A DNA stretch of 64,000 nt from Paragonimus skrjabini miyazakii (lineage: Eukaryota; Platyhelminthes; Trematoda; Plagiorchiida; Troglotrematidae). Below the pieces are notes generated by a model. That model saw only the letters and a list, made by a program, of their open reading frames with translations. It did not search any database and was not told the DNA's origin. Location: assembly GCA_014338405.1 (NCBI GenBank), contig JTDE01002196.1, positions 10,589 to 74,588 of the forward strand, read 5' to 3'. Made by a program: the position numbers and the translations under genes. Positions 12,860 to 26,100 of this stretch are shown piece by piece (positions within the stretch are counted from its first letter, which is position 1; every line of letters starts with the position of its first letter).

Positions 12860-13380
12860 ACGGAAAAGTATATAATGTTTATGTGCTTTCCAATTTGCTG
12901 TATGGATCGATAACGTGGCCTGTTCGTAAGGAAGATATCAACAAGCTTGCTGTGTTTGACCACCGTCGTCTCCGCCAATTGGCTCATAGTAAATGGCCTG
13001 ATCACGTGAGCAATGTGGCTGTTCGCCGGCGCGTATTTCGGAACGCTCGGAATAAGCGATCAATTAGTTAACTACTCAAGTTGCACAGTTTGCGATGGCT
13101 GGGTCACGTACTCCGTATGTCATCTAATCGTTTACCGTACCGTGCATTATATGCTGAGACCAACAACAGGTGGGCGAAACCACATGATGGTCAACCAACA
13201 CCGTGGTCACGAAATATTCAAACCCTGACTGCTCCACTGAGCAAAGTGGATAGGTGTCGCCTGCCTGGACGAGCCCCTCGTGATCACTCAAACCGCTGGT
13301 TAAAGACACTATCCGAGATGGCGGTGTGTCGCATTCAATGGCGTACATGTATCCATACCATTTCTAGTTCCTCCTCTTAG
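12850..13380 (+). pseudogene. LINE C-terminal domain
   Basis: Frames at 12850-13071 and 13081-13380 encode the part downstream of the RT palm: LSNLLYGSITWPVRKEDIN, then FDHRRLRQLAHSKW, then LRWLGHVLRMSSNRLPYRAL, and a terminal LSEMAVCRIQWRTC. The same block recurs at 35880-36200 in another copy and, in more diverged form, at 4923-5100 on the minus strand. One frameshift near 13075 separates the two frames. Confidence 0.8.
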
Positions 13381-13514
13381 TCTTCTTTTAATAATTTTCA
13401 ACCGTCTTAGTAACGTTTTCTTCCAGGATATTCCACGTCACTGTTGAGGTGAGCGGCGGCCCGAGCCACAGTACCTTCTGGTCAGGCTCACGGCTGCTAG
13501 GATGATGATGCACC

Positions 13515-15170
13515 ACGTATATGAACATGAAACGGGCGTTTTCGCGTGAACTGTCAAGCGTACTTTTCACGTGACCTACACCGTTTGAACAGTGATAACG
13601 GCCTCTGTAGAGCTTTTTACCTAGGGGTAAGTTAAAATGAACAACCATTCCATTGAAATAAAGCGCGCACGAAATTGGAACAAACGAGCAGAGGCATTAC
13701 GGATAGAAAATCATCAGGGTAAAGTAGTAGTGAACCAACCTGAGGATACGAAACACTAATTATGGACTGAAAGAGTGAAATCGATTAATTGTCGAACTGT
13801 TCGCTGTCCACTAGTTGGGGTCTGGTCAGTGGGAGGTGTCTTGCTGCCTTCTGATGCTAGATGGTAAGCCGACCGACATTGACTAGGCCGATGAGATCGA
13901 GCCATACCATTGTTCTATAAACGATACACAGACTGTGCTTTGCAATTTGTGAACACCTACTATTTGTAATAGTGTTTGAAACAGACGACTGTTTCAATTG
14001 GAGCTGAGCTCGGATCAATCGTCCAACGCAACGTGATCCATCGATAAATCAGCAGCATGTCAAAGAACTTGTGATGGGGATTAATGCTGGGTACAAACGG
14101 ACAGGACGGGTATCGTGATATAGTGAACCAGAATTTGCAAAGAAGCCAGTCGATCGAGAAGCATTATCGGCTCATACGACTAAGGTCCAAACAATGGAAG
14201 TTCCATTTCTTTGGATGATGATGCACGGTTTCATCACAAAATAAATTAAAAAAAGCATCAGAAATAACCATTTTTGGTTAGCAGCATCCACTAGCCTCAT
14301 CATTTAGACAATGTGCAAAATAAACAAGCATACCGTAGCAGTTTTGAGTTAAAAAAAACGGAGTGAGTAGTGAGGAAAACACAGTTTGGATACAGAGATT
14401 CCCAGTGAACCATATACCAAAAGAACGCCACGATTCATTGCCGCTCAGACACGAGCCAATGGTACTCCATCTGGTCGCTTCATTCAGTTAGGGTTCTATG
14501 GTGTGACACCTCAGACAGGTGGTGTGCTATTATGATGCAAACAATTGGGTGTTGACATAAGAAAGCAGAGAAATCACAGTAGATAAGAAAAACACAAGTA
14601 CACGAAAGGCGGAAGAAGGTAGAACAAGGAATAAAAGGAATTTTCTTTGGCAAGTTTTACAGGGTACATGAATTTGCATTGTTGTCGCTGTTTGTCCGTG
14701 TGTTTGTTATTTTGGTTTTTATTGAGAAAAAATCGTGTACACTGATTAACAAAGAGGCTGTGACAAAATGCATGAGAGCTTTCCAACTGTTGAATACGAT
14801 TTAGAGTCATAAACGTCAATGTTGGTGGTACTCAATTTCTTTTGGATTCTAAACCAAAAAGCGGGATGATCAAAACGTAGGCCAAACTAGATGCCAAAAT
14901 GTCATATTTATACGTCAAATCGAGAGTTGCATGCCCTGCCAAGTTTCCCAGTCACATACAAAGAGTGCGACAAACATGAAAAACGGTAGTTGATGGGCAG
15001 GTGCGTCTAAGGGCTGTGCGAGCTACCCCAAAGAATGAAGCGATAGTGTTTCGCGAATAGGGATGTATTTTCCAGACAAACGTCGACCAACCTCACCGGT
15101 GGTCACGCAGTGCTGCTATCAAAACACATGACCCATTAACATCTTCAACCCGAAACGCGAGATGGCACAA
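13515..15170. other. No gene recognised
   Basis: Sequence downstream of the LINE tail without recognisable coding signal. A short GATGATG at about 14215 resembles LINE tails, but nothing upstream of it aligns with the LINE copies. Confidence 0.4.
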
Positions 15171-15175
15171 CCGTA

Positions 15176-16039
15176 ATGTTAGTACAGCCGTGTTTGGTAC
15201 CTAGCCGCTTAGTGAGAGACGGATGTAACGTCAGCAATACAGGTTGTCCAAGGCTAACCGAACCAAGTAATACGCAAAGGAAGCTTTTTTCTAAAAACCA
15301 CCACCATTTGTTGTACAGTGTCGGTTTTCAGAGTAATTGCAGGCATAGATCATGTCGAGGCAGTTTGGACTTGAGCAGCTCAAAGCACATAAAACATATC
15401 TCAATTGTCAAACGGGTTAAAGCGCCTTCAGCTACCTGCGTATTGTTACCAAACAAGGGGATATCAAAAGCACAAATCAAGACTATGATTCTGTTTCCTG
15501 GAAGAGGACTCGCGCCGCTACTGGTGAGACCATCCAGAGCCTTGGGCAAAACTATTGAATGTAAAGTTAACCAGAAAAGAGATGGGCTAGTCGTGTTGCA
15601 CATAGCTGGAGAAGTATAAGTGTGTCGACAGTATGTTGTGGGCCTTATATGCACCTGAAGTCTAACCAAACAATGTCGTTAGAACGGATATATGATTACG
15701 ACGTCCTCCATTCGTCAGAAAGTGTACCAAAACAAGTGTTCTGCAGACGGAATCAAAGGCTGTCGTGAGACCCATGAACACAACTTTTACTGGCCGCTGG
15801 CAGAAGTAGCAGTGATCACGCATTTGGTGGAGAGTGAACAAATGACCAATGCAACCCTGTCTGCGCGAAACGGAACTTATTTTTCGCTAAAGTGCTATTC
15901 ACACCCTCTGGATAACCTACGGAACGGAACGAAGGAGCGTCCAATCCCTAAGACGATTACGTGCATATCTACGGATCTTCAGCGTAAAACCCTTCATCGA
16001 GGTCAACAGATCGTTTACAACATGTGCACAACCAGATGA
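15176..16039 (+). other. Two uncharacterised open frames
   Basis: Two + strand frames of 147 and 115 codons lie close together (15176-15619, 15692-16039). Neither shows a domain, transposon motif, signal peptide or clear splice site that I recognise. The minus strand across the first frame offers an alternative reading with a possible 105-base exon, listed separately. At most one of the two strands is likely to be coding, and both may be chance frames. Confidence 0.2.
15436..15540 (-). CDS. Possible small exon (minus strand)
   Basis: On the minus strand a pyrimidine-rich tract ends ttttgcccaag just before 15540, and a CAG|GTAGCT donor follows 15436. The 105 nt between are open (35 codons) and would start and end in phase 0. 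They could therefore sit between the exon ending at 18790 (phase 0) and the one starting at 7638 (phase 0) without disturbing the frame. The encoded piece, starting ALDGLTSSGASP, has the same Ser-rich character. Support is weak because splice signals of this quality arise by chance in 10 kb. Confidence 0.25.
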
Positions 16040-16044
16040 AGTTG

Positions 16045-17634
16045 TCATTCTTCAAGCAGTCGTGACGTTAGAATCATCTAACAAACTGGACAGCCTACAG
16101 TTGTACATAAATTTATTGATGATATGTTAAGTGTCCTGAAGACCTGGCCCATAAACAATCGGATTCTGAGTTTGAGTGACATGTTCCCCACTGGCATTCA
16201 TCGATATGCGTTAACATGCGCTGGATTGTAAGTAGACCGATCAGCATACCCCTACGGAAATCACTTTGCTATCGAGCGAGTCATGCTTGTTAACACGACG
16301 TATACTTCTTTGAGTCTTTCCGGAAGTGTGTATAGACAGACCGCTGTTTACTTCTGAAAAAGACCAATTGCTCCACTAAGGCGTTACTTATCTGTGAACA
16401 TGGGTTTCACAGTAGCAAATGACAGTCACAGTCAACTGTTACCACGAGACTTATCATTAGCTGAAAAATGGGGGAATCGGTTTAATTTGCTGTCACACGG
16501 AACAGATAAGCACATTTCGACAGCTTCGTTTCGTTAGCACACAAAAAAGGACTGATATGCACGCCATCTCTAACCTGACAAAGTGTGAGACCACCATCGG
16601 TAACAAGCCGGAAACTGAAATTCATCGACGAGCAATCTACACCTCACGGCATAACCATACACAAAAGAACACAAAATAGCAAGCAGACTGTATTGCTTTT
16701 CCAGATTGTTAAAGTGCCTCCAAGCTCTCATACCTATCTAACATCATTTCGTCCCCAGACATTAGGTGTGCTTCGAGAACCGGAAATGCGTAATCACACA
16801 GTCGATATAGCAATTGCTAGGATGCACTGTCAGTAGTCTGGGTGTCAATTAGTTGCCACACAAAAAGGTCCACTTGACCAGCATTTTATCACGCAGCTGA
16901 ACAGCATATGATCACCCCGCCAGTAAGCAAGCTGATTGATTTGAAAAGAAGGAACATCTTGGCATTTCAACAAATACAGGTACACAAACCAGAAATTGTC
17001 AAAGAACTTCACAAGTTTAAGGATGCTAGTAGGCACAATTTGAGAAGATGAAACGATAATGTGTGTGCGAAACGCAAGGGATGGTGATCAACATATCAAG
17101 ACGAGAAGAATGATGGACACGATGGTTAGTCTACAACGCAATAAAAAAAGTTCTGAAATTAAACTGATATCCAACGACAATGTCTCTGCAGAAACAGTGC
17201 AATGGACACTTAAAAAAACCCCACAGCTGAATTATAGGGGTGAATAAAACCACATTGCTTCATTAGCAGCAGACACAATATTATGGGTTGGACATCACAC
17301 TTCTTTTGACCACCAATGACAGTTCGTCTGCTACAGTGTAGAAAAAAATAGGCCCGATGTAGCGGGATACTACTGACATGTCTTTCGGTGGAAAGAAGTA
17401 TACATCAGCCAACAACAGACGGTCGTCGCCGATCGTGTGTGTGGGCACTTTCAGCATTTAATGCGAGTGAGCTGACCATATTAGATGGCAATCACGACGC
17501 CGAATCATACAACCAGACGTTCTATTTAATTGACGAGGAACTGCAAACTTTGAGCGGAACAAGTCCCTAACTCATTCAACAGCATGGCTACATCTTCGAA
17601 GTATGCTCAGCTGTACAGGCTGGAACATCGAAAT
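16045..17634. other. No gene recognised
   Basis: Only short frames. At about 16100-16130 a + strand reading gives FIDDML, which looks like a polymerase box but has no supporting motifs around it. Confidence 0.4.
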
Positions 17635-17734
17635 NNNNNNNNNNNNNNNNNNNNNNNNNNNNNNNNNNNNNNNNNNNNNNNNNNNNNNNNNNNNNNNNNN
17701 NNNNNNNNNNNNNNNNNNNNNNNNNNNNNNNNNN
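17635..17734. other. Assembly gap (100 N)
   Basis: Exactly 100 undetermined bases, the usual placeholder for a gap of unknown length. The flanks do not repeat each other. Open frames reported across it are artefacts. Confidence 0.95.
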
Positions 17735-18789
17735 CATCAATTCGCCTAACAGTTGGGTGTCGATACAACTACTTAATAAAGTGCTGATTACACGAACTCA
17801 AGTTATACGAAAACTAGTTCATACTCATGCTACCGACAACATGACCTAGTGACTGTAATACTGAATCAGCTACGACGTATATCCAGCTCTCAAAATAATT
17901 GACGTCTAGGAGACGAGATGACAAGTATTCTATACATCTTTGAAATCTATTTAGATGAAAATTGGCCCACAACTTTCAAACGTTAGTTGTTCGTTAACTG
18001 CTTGAAATAGTTGTTAACGCATCAATAAGATATATGTGGCTTAAAGATGTAGAAGCCGTATAATTTTGCTGTGGAATGTATAACTATCACTGCCAGGATA
18101 GAACGCCAGAAAAACCGAATACCAAATTTGAACCAGGAACGCTGAGTGCCAAGGGAAAATGCCCCAATAAAATACAACTCGGCTATAAGGCAGAATAACA
18201 ATGAACATTTGGAAATAATACCAGTGCAGTCGATCACGTAACAACATCTGATGATGTAACAGGCAAGTGACCAAACGAAATAAACCGAAGTTATAAAACG
18301 CGGAAATTGTTGTCCATCCGTTTAAGGCTCAGAAAATTTGAGGATGACTCTGATGTTGTTCTGGTAGAAGGTGAAAAGATGTGAAAATGATCTGTATATT
18401 TTAATTGGAGTGTTGCATGCTTAAACAGTAAGGACACCAATCACATAATCCTAATATAAGTCCGATTAATTCAAAGTTTTATTGGGAATCGATTGTTGTA
18501 AATAATACCGATCATCTTCTGAAACCTGGATTCATAAAGAGACTGGTAGTTTTGATCATAATGAGATCTATAAAATCACGATTAGTCACAAGAGAGCCAA
18601 TCTTTATTACCATCATGTTGAGTCCCCAAACTGACGGGTTTCTTTGTTAGTCACCCACTTTTAAAGTCGATTACAAATCAATCTAAGCGGTCCCTGCTAA
18701 CCCTAGGTAAGATCAACGTTACTTTGGCCATCCGTCATCTGATAAGTTTAGAGGGTCTGTACACATACAACGAAACGTGACTGACATAC

Positions 18790-19079
18790 TGTACTAAAAA
18801 CATCCGGCTTGACCTCGTTGGCGGTCGCATCGAAAAGACTGGATGAAACTGGAACATGCAGGGGATTGTGATTCGCAAGTTGTGGATACCAATGAAATGA
18901 GGAATGAAGTAAAGCATGTTGGATGGAATTCAGTAGGTTTCCCCTGTCGGCCACGGGAACTTCACAACACGGAAGCAGCTTGGTGGAGACCACATCGTTT
19001 GTTAAACCACCGAAGCAGTTAGGTGTCAGGATGGTTTCCGATACCGACGCAGAAGGGTCGCAGTTTCTAGCAGCAACGT
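18790..19079 (-). CDS. Candidate exon, Ser-rich protein
   Basis: On the minus strand a very good 3' splice site (attctctcccttctgatactccctacag in two adjoining pieces) precedes 19079. The frame is then open to a GTATGT donor at 18789-18784. The exon is 290 nt: two bases completing a split codon, then 96 codons. It starts in phase 1, matching the end of the exon at 21791-21506, and ends in phase 0, matching the start of the exon at 7638. An alternative donor (GAG|GTCAAG after 18814) gives the same phase. The product starts VAARNCDPSASVSET and contains no domain I recognise. The + strand frame here is a shadow. Confidence 0.45.
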
Positions 19080-19981
19080 CTGTAGGGAGTATCAGAAGGG
19101 AGAGAATAGTAATGTTCCTTCACAAGAAAACTAAATTCGGCGCTTTGATTGCTGTAAGTGCATTGATCTAACGTTGTTAAGGTTAGGCAGACTGAACGGA
19201 TTGTTGACAGGATATGACTAAATAAACTGATATGTCATAGCCCTGTCGTCAGATGACAGATGTGAGATTGTCATATATGGACTGAGAACAGTCAAATATT
19301 CGGACTAACACGGCAACAGTCAAAAGAGAAAGTCAAGAAATCCTTAAAGAATTGCTGAGCTGCACGGATTTCATTACGAAAGACACGCCCATACAAGGAA
19401 AACAAAAAGGATAGGTATGTTGTGTACGGAAAACCTCATGAGTGTACATTATTCAGATATATAGCCCACGTTCATTTAAATATAAGATATTACACGGTGA
19501 GCCTCACAAAAAGCTCATAACTGGAAGACTGAAGTGGGAACATTATCGCCTATGCTATTGATGTAATTCATCCCATGTGTGCAACCAATCCCATCATAAT
19601 AGTTATTTTAACAGCAGAGGTGTACTATCGAATGGAGCAAACAAAACATTTCAAACCGATATGTATAATTGGGTCAGGTTTATTTGACCTTTAGGTCTTA
19701 GCACAAAGTTATGGTGAACAACAGTCACTTGAGATAAGCCTGGCGCTCGAAATCACTCGTGAGCAAGCATGACAACCATATTTGGAATGCGTTAACGATT
19801 TGGTGGTCAAATATGACAGCAAATGCACCCGTATGTTTAAAACAATACAAAATAGGGGATCGTGAGAGTTTATTCTTTAAAAAATCACGGTAAAGTGGTA
19901 GATAGCCCAATGTTTTGAAAGTGGATTTGAAAGGTCACCGGCAGAACAAATGATAGTCACGGTGGTTAAATGGAAGAAACC

Positions 19982-20509
19982 TTAAAAATAAACACAGCAC
20001 GATATAACCAATTCTTCCAAGTGTAACACTGCGGCCAAATGATTGGTGAGTCCGTTTACAGACATGATTCGCAAGATCCAACCTCTGGAGTTGCCAGCTG
20101 CTTGTGACAGATGATTTTGTAATATGTTCAGATCGATCTGATCAGCCATCCTGTTCTGAGCATTGCTAATTATTTCTATCGAAAGTGATTTAAACCGATC
20201 ACCATTATTTGGCCATATTCGCGTAAAACCACCTGGTGAGTAAACTTTAGGCAGGATCTGGCCCAGTGCCGCAGAGATTATGAGCAGCGTTGCACATCCT
20301 AAGACAGTCGCTACTGCTGAACACAGCACAGTAGCGACCTCGCTTATGCTCGATCTTGGAAAAGTATCAAGCGAGAACAACAGTGGGGCTGTTGAAAACG
20401 ACGTCGTGCTAACTAAATATAACAGACACTGATGGCATAGTACTGTAATTATTCTTCGCCAACGTCCTTCTTCATGCTTCGTTCTCGGTTGCAGGACAGT
20501 GCAATACAC
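19982..20509 (-). CDS. Uncharacterised frame with hydrophobic segment
   Basis: This 175-codon minus-strand frame contains two hydrophobic stretches that could be membrane segments: one around CLLYLVSTTSF and a stronger one around VLGCATLLIISAALGQIL. They are followed by a polar part that includes a conserved-looking DQIDLNILQNHL. A possible exon inside it runs from an acceptor at ttatatttag (start near 20420, phase 1) to a CAG|GTGGTT donor near 20237 (phase 1). That would insert in phase between the exons at 21791-21506 and 19079-18790. The acceptor tract is mediocre and the family unknown, so this may be a chance frame. Confidence 0.25.
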   Translation of the reverse strand: MYCTVLQPRTKHEEGRWRRIITVLCHQCLLYLVSTTSFSTAPLLFSLDTFPRSSISEVATVLCSAVATVLGCATLLIISAALGQILPKVYSPGGFTRIWPNNGDRFKSLSIEIISNAQNRMADQIDLNILQNHLSQAAGNSRGWILRIMSVNGLTNHLAAVLHLEELVISCCVYF

Positions 20510-21505
20510 ATCACTTTACACTGGTCCGTGAGAACTTTAAAAATTCACCGTCTTGAATGCGTACGATCTTCCACGAAGATGTTGAGCAAAGCGTGGCGAC
20601 AAACAAAAGATGCAAAATAATCAAGACAAGATTGGATTAAAATAATGATGTAATATTGAATAAATTAGCAAATTGGATAAGTAGACAATCTCAACAGTTT
20701 TGAGTGACAAATCACTTCCAGGAAATGGATTACAATTTGGTGTCAAACAAGCTGAAGATGAATTACAATCGCACAGCATGACATTCATATCCACCAGAGT
20801 CCTTCCGAGCAGTCAACAGGTTCAAAACAACGTTCATGCACCACTCAAGCGAAGTACAATTTTAAAAAACCCGCTGGATATACGGTCAACCACGAAATTG
20901 ACGTAATAAAACAAGAACAGGAGGGATAAAATATACGCGGGTAAACACTTGAGAGGGATAGAGTTGGGTGGTATTGTCACGTTTGAACTGGAAAGGTCGA
21001 TATAAACTGGCCTCCTCAAAACAAGCCGAGAGTTCACCATACTTCACTGTCACCAGAGAAATGTCTGTGAAGACGCCAAGTGAAATAACGACATTGGGTT
21101 CGGATCAGCTGAGTGATCACGCTTAATGTGGTGCAGTTTCATGAAGACCAGTTATTCAATACCAGAGGATGTGTCAGAAAGTAAACCTGTGCAGGATATG
21201 TGCAATCATTCATATCGAAGGTACAGACATACATACAAAGCACGCTCCTGTAATCACCGGCAGTGTATGCTAGGAAAGACTGTCATCTAGGTTAGAGGAC
21301 AGAGAGCGAACATTTTCTCAAGCAATGCAGCACACGTTCAAATCGCCAAAGTACTGCGCGGTCACCAGTTTATACAAAACTGCCGAAGTGTAAAAACCCT
21401 CAGTGGTCGAAATCACAAACTCAAGTTGATCAGGTTACCAAACAATAAAACGTTCCTTAAGAAGAGAACAGGAGCACAATCACAATTGGCGAAGACAAAA
21501 CGTAC

Positions 21506-21791
21506 CGTCGTGCACAGACAATGATGAAGGAATGCCAGTGGTCATGCTGTCAAGTGTATCCACCAGGATAGTAGTACTTGTGGTAGCATTACTAGGAGCA
21601 CCAGTTGCGTTGGAGGCACTTGACGATTTCGCTGGGGACGCCCATGTCGACGAACAGGGACTAACGGTATCCGTAGGTGCAAAACATTGCCTCTGCAGTG
21701 AACAGTCGGAGTAAGCGATTCGACGAAGCTTAGAGGAATTAAAAACCGGCTCAGAGGAAGATTTGGGCTGTGTCACATTCTCCACATTGGA
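21506..21791 (-). CDS. Candidate exon, Ser/Thr-rich protein
   Basis: On the minus strand a pyrimidine-rich tract (ttctctgtttctgccc...tattttgaag) precedes 21791, and a GTACGT donor follows 21506. The 286 nt are open, starting in phase 0 and ending in phase 1. The product begins SNVENVTQPKSSSEPV, has SKLRRIAYSDCSLQRQ in the middle, and then a Ser/Thr/Ala-rich low-complexity part with repeated NAT sequons. The start phase matches the exon ending at 30612 and the end phase matches the exon starting at 19079. An alternative acceptor (acacag|ccc) 21 bases further in keeps the same phase. Confidence 0.45.
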
Positions 21792-21999
21792 CTTCAAAAT
21801 AAACGAACATAGGGCAGAAACAGAGAATCACATTGAGAGCTTGCACATAACACAGAAGTGTATCGATAGAAGAAACCGCTACACTACAGATGCGTGTAAT
21901 TCGGTTATCAAACAAACGATTGTAAACAGCTCCATTTAATAGAATCTGCCCACAAACACAAATCTGCTGATGATCTCGTTGACTGCTAGTCGCATAGGT

Positions 22000-22920
22000 T
22001 TATACGGGACAGAGAAACACTAAATACGTGTGTACTATCAGTCCTGTGTTGATCGGAAGGTGAATATCCGTTGGGCTATTCGTGAGGGTAAACAAAGGAC
22101 TCTCGAGTGAAAGGAGAGAGAAACTGAATAGGGAAAATATCAATATGTAGTATCGCAAAATCGAACACTCAGGCACACTGAAAGAGCATACTGATACACC
22201 CCATTAACAAACCCAGCGACAAACAGCTGAAAAGAAACAAGCGGCAATTATGAGAGACATACACATTCGGTGATCGGTGGAAATGCCTTACAGGTGTGAT
22301 CACGGTAACTGTTAGACCGGCTGACTATCCCGTGCGTGGTAGTCTACTAGAATCTTGAACATCTTGACGAAATCAACCATGATTATAGTGTCAGGTGGAG
22401 TGTCTTCTAGTATACTGGCTAGAAATGAGAACAATAATCCGCTCATCTGAAGCTCGCTAGTAAGTAAGATGAGGCTCTAGTATTTCTTTCCTGCTAACAG
22501 GAGATCTCCAAACAGGTGACCAGGCATGTGGACAGATCAACATTAGGGGCCATCCCAAACGACAGAAATTCACTGAGAAACGAACCAGCGTTACCAGTCA
22601 GCTTAGGTGAAAGTTCACTTTGAGTCCCATGATTTTAGTAGTGGCCTGCTTAAAGTTCCCTCACACGTATGAGAGAAAGCCTGGTGAGACTGTTTCTATG
22701 TAGGCCTATAATGAAGTTGTATACTGTCAGAAGGCCTCAGGGTTGAACAGTATATAGATTCTACCGAAAAGGTTTGACGTCATTTGTCCTCCTACGTTGT
22801 GAATGCAGGATTTGTAGACAGACGTAAACCGCCTAGCATCAGTGTTCCTAGGCCTTCTTCACGCTCCTAAACATTAAGCACACGATCGTCCAAAGATAAC
22901 TGTTGATTAGAATAACCACC
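22000..22920. other. No gene recognised
   Basis: No frame, motif or repeat of note before the (AAT)n tract. Confidence 0.4.
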
Positions 22921-22926
22921 TACCGT

Positions 22927-22959
<33 letters not shown>

Positions 22960-23160
22960 TTGATAATAATAATGGTATATTTCTCAACACATCAGTGAGA
23001 AACACGCTCAGAAAAGCGTGATCAGATTTTTACTTTATTCCCCGCCCAGGCGGTTCAGAGTATACGTTCCGCACAAATGAATCGCAGTGACCAAACTTGG
23101 AAGAATTTTGGTTGCCGGGTTAGCAAACAATGCTGATAACAAACTTTGTATGACAGTTAT
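22927..23160 (-). repeat. (ATT)n-tailed retroelement 3' end
   Basis: A run of AAT/TAA units (22927-22973), with one interruption, follows on the minus strand a conserved-looking end ctgatgtgttgagaaatatacc. Upstream of this (minus orientation) is a perfect 6-bp hairpin (cacgct...agcgtg, 23001-23018 on the + strand). Microsatellite tails of this kind mark the 3' end of non-LTR or Penelope-type insertions. A similar arrangement, with a similar CTGATG...GAAATA context, occurs at 28718-28800. No coding remnant is visible upstream. Confidence 0.4.
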
Positions 23161-23164
23161 CATT

Positions 23165-26100
23165 CACAGGGATTGTACGCGTTGTATTGTGTTTCTATGA
23201 CACATGCACAGTAACAGACAGACTGTGAACAGTTTTCGCGCTGGTTTGATTCGTTACCAAAACTCGCTATCGAATGCTGATTTCCACCATCATGACTGAA
23301 AGTCAGCTGAGGCCAATCGAATTTTGACAGTGGATGTAAGGGAGTTTACAGCTAACGGCGACGAATGGCAAATTGTTGCCTACGAAACACTAATAAAGGA
23401 AATTCAGGCAAAGATGAGGTGTATCCACAACCTGCGCAGTTGTATAACTTGTCATATAATTGTTATCGGCGTGGTGTAGGATTGGTGATTTAACAATGTT
23501 TAGTAAAAGAAGGAGGAGTAAAATTCACAGCAGAGAACCCAAAACCAGTTGGTCTTGGAGAAGTCCGCCATTTGCTGAAAGCCAATATGATAACATGTCG
23601 TTGACCCTGATGTTGAACCTAGACCAGATGAGGCAATAGTCGGTCCACCTAGGGAATAGTATCAAAGACTGTTATAGAAAACCGATTAACTAGCCGACAT
23701 TAAAAACCAGAAGACACAAATGGGGAAAACGGTCTAAACTAGGCTCGATTTTTAAACACAACACAAGACTAGACACACTGGTGCGACATTACAAACGTTC
23801 TCCATTTGTTACGTTTCTCGTCTATCAACAGATCAAGTGTACTATCGCTTATGATTCACTACTTACATGTTTACCAGCCAAAAAAAAACTATTAGTAGTT
23901 CATGTCACAACGTACGAAAAAAGTTCAAACTCGGGCTACTCAGATTGTTATGTGGTGGTCTCTACTCTTCATACGGAGAACGTCCTAACAACAGGAAATA
24001 TTCAGAACGGAAATACCACACAACGGCGGCAAATCCAACTCGGGACCATCCGAACAACAGCATTCCGTTTACTTCCTGGGGGACAGAGTGGGCTCATACT
24101 GAAGGTCAATGGGTTTTGCGTATATTAACGAACCCGGTACCACCTTGTGCCTAGATAGTTCTATAACCCCGACTTAATCTTGGGTGAAAAAGTAAGAAAA
24201 CAGTTGGCCGTGTTCCGTATTGATCTCCACTGGTTGACACTCGGAGTTTGGGTCAGATCGAATAACGGACCGTCGGTATCGTAATCGCAGAGAAAGGAAA
24301 TGGATAAGACCAGTGGTAACCTACACAAACTCCACCTCCATAAGTTGACTGATTTTGTGTGTTCAAGTAATGGTCGTGGTTGGGGATGACAAAACTGTAC
24401 GTTTAATTATGTTCAGGGAAGTATAATTGCCTGCATACACTGCGGACCAATCAGCAAACCCCATAGTGTTCGATTATCGAACGAAACCCCAGTAGATTAA
24501 GCACACTCAACTGAGAACTGACAGATCTATCCAATATGAAGAAACGAAACCAACCATCTACTCCTCCAAAAAATATGAACAAACACAATGAGCTAGTCAA
24601 GAAGGTGACCACGCACTTTGACTTCATGTTGTCTGATGCGTCCTCAGGTTGCGAAACGAGGAATGATCCTCCACGTCAGCGTCAACTCTGAAATACGTGT
24701 ATTTGTCTGGTGAATAGGCAGTTGCGGACAATAAACAATGATACTACGAGATCGAGATAAACCCATGAATAGACAATAGAATCTCCCATAAATGCCACGT
24801 AGGCTCTTTGACAAGATTAGAACATGATGTAAGATAATTCTTCAGAAAGTAGTCTCAAGTGCTCCCAACGGGATCACATGGACCTTTGGAGAGCGTAGAA
24901 CCTTAGGTCTAGCCAAATATGGATAAACCCCGGAAGACGTATAAACAGCTGCGGTGGTCATCAGGTCCAGCAAGTACGAAACAAGCACAAACATCAAAAG
25001 ATGTACGAATCAATTTAGTCACCCATCGCTAGATAAAAGGAGACAGGAGTTGCAACAAAGCGGTACATACTGGACACTGCCTGAAGGGATCAGGGACACC
25101 AAACCAATTTTCAAGGAATAAGCTTCAAATTCAGTATTTTGATCAACACGGTCCACAACCGGTTACACCCGACTGCTGATAAACGTCTCTGTAAATGTTT
25201 CAACATCCAAGAGGCAATGCTCGGATGAGAAACACCGATGAGTACAAACGGGCAAAGTGAAAATATGATATTTTCCCAACAGATTGTGTTACCACTGATT
25301 TTTTTCCAAAAACGATGGGTAATAAAAAACAGCATTCGGGAACGAAACAGATTTACAACCTGTTAGAGGACTGATTGAAAACTAAAATTTTTTCCATAGA
25401 ATCCGATGCACATCATGGTGTTTTTTGTGGACCCTGACACGATATTTTTTTACCGTGTTCCAAAAACGCTAAGCAACACTTGGTATACCTCAGATCTGTG
25501 ACCTCGTTACTGAGACGTGCCGTTTCACTTCCTGTCAACATGTCTTGTTGGACCCTTTCGTATGTGATGAAAGTAACCTGTTACGTCATCGAGACCAGTG
25601 TGGACAGCTGGTTCAGATGTGCTTTGTTCTCTAAAAACCTGAATTGCTTGGAAAAATGCCGTGCGCAAACTGGACTGGGTTAAATATCATGCCAGAACCA
25701 GATCATACTGGTGGACCGCGACTAAGAGGAAAATGTATCGTTTCAAAGGAGATGTTTACTGATACTGAAACATTTTTTGTACTCTACAGATGAACCGTAA
25801 ACAGCATGTAAACACTACTGGGTACCATTAACTAGAACTGATTATCTTTACTTGAGCTACACTCGTTGGTGCTAATTACAACGTTGTACTAGACCATTTG
25901 TACATTTTGTGTAATAAATATTCGGTCTTGGCGGCTTTTACATATTACGTCTGGTTAATACGCATCTGTGGTCAATGGGCTAATGCGTCGTGACCAAACT
26001 ATCTACGCTGAAGTACTCTGCCACAGATGTACCAAAATGTGACCTTAGTGAGATAGCAATCCGCAATGTGGTTGCTCAGATTCCGTACCGGAATTATGAC

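Larger units (their letters stand above)
10060..13510 (+). mobile_element. LINE with endonuclease and RT, near full length
   Basis: This is the most complete non-LTR retrotransposon in the window. In order it has: a 5' block (10060-10240) shared with an inverted copy at 61500-61690; an AP-endonuclease region beginning FNVCTLRQVGQQ near 10475 and reaching LAGDFNVQLG near 10930; a linker; RT palm and fingers (12194-12700); a thumb/C-terminal region (12850-13380); and a 3' untranslated part ending in a GATGATGATG tail near 13500-13510. The 3' end is shared base for base over long runs with the copy at 36215-36344, which fixes the tail. Several frameshifts and stops break it, so it is not autonomous. 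The left boundary may lie up to about 150 bases further upstream. Confidence 0.85.

Noticed and set aside
16085..16140. FIDDML reading resembling a polymerase YIDD box
   Set aside because: No other RT motif upstream or downstream in any frame.
17584..17787. Open frame crossing the first N gap
   Set aside because: Created by translating undetermined bases.
23781..24154. Two overlapping frames of about 100 codons on the + strand
   Set aside because: They overlap each other in different frames, have no motifs, and look like chance frames.
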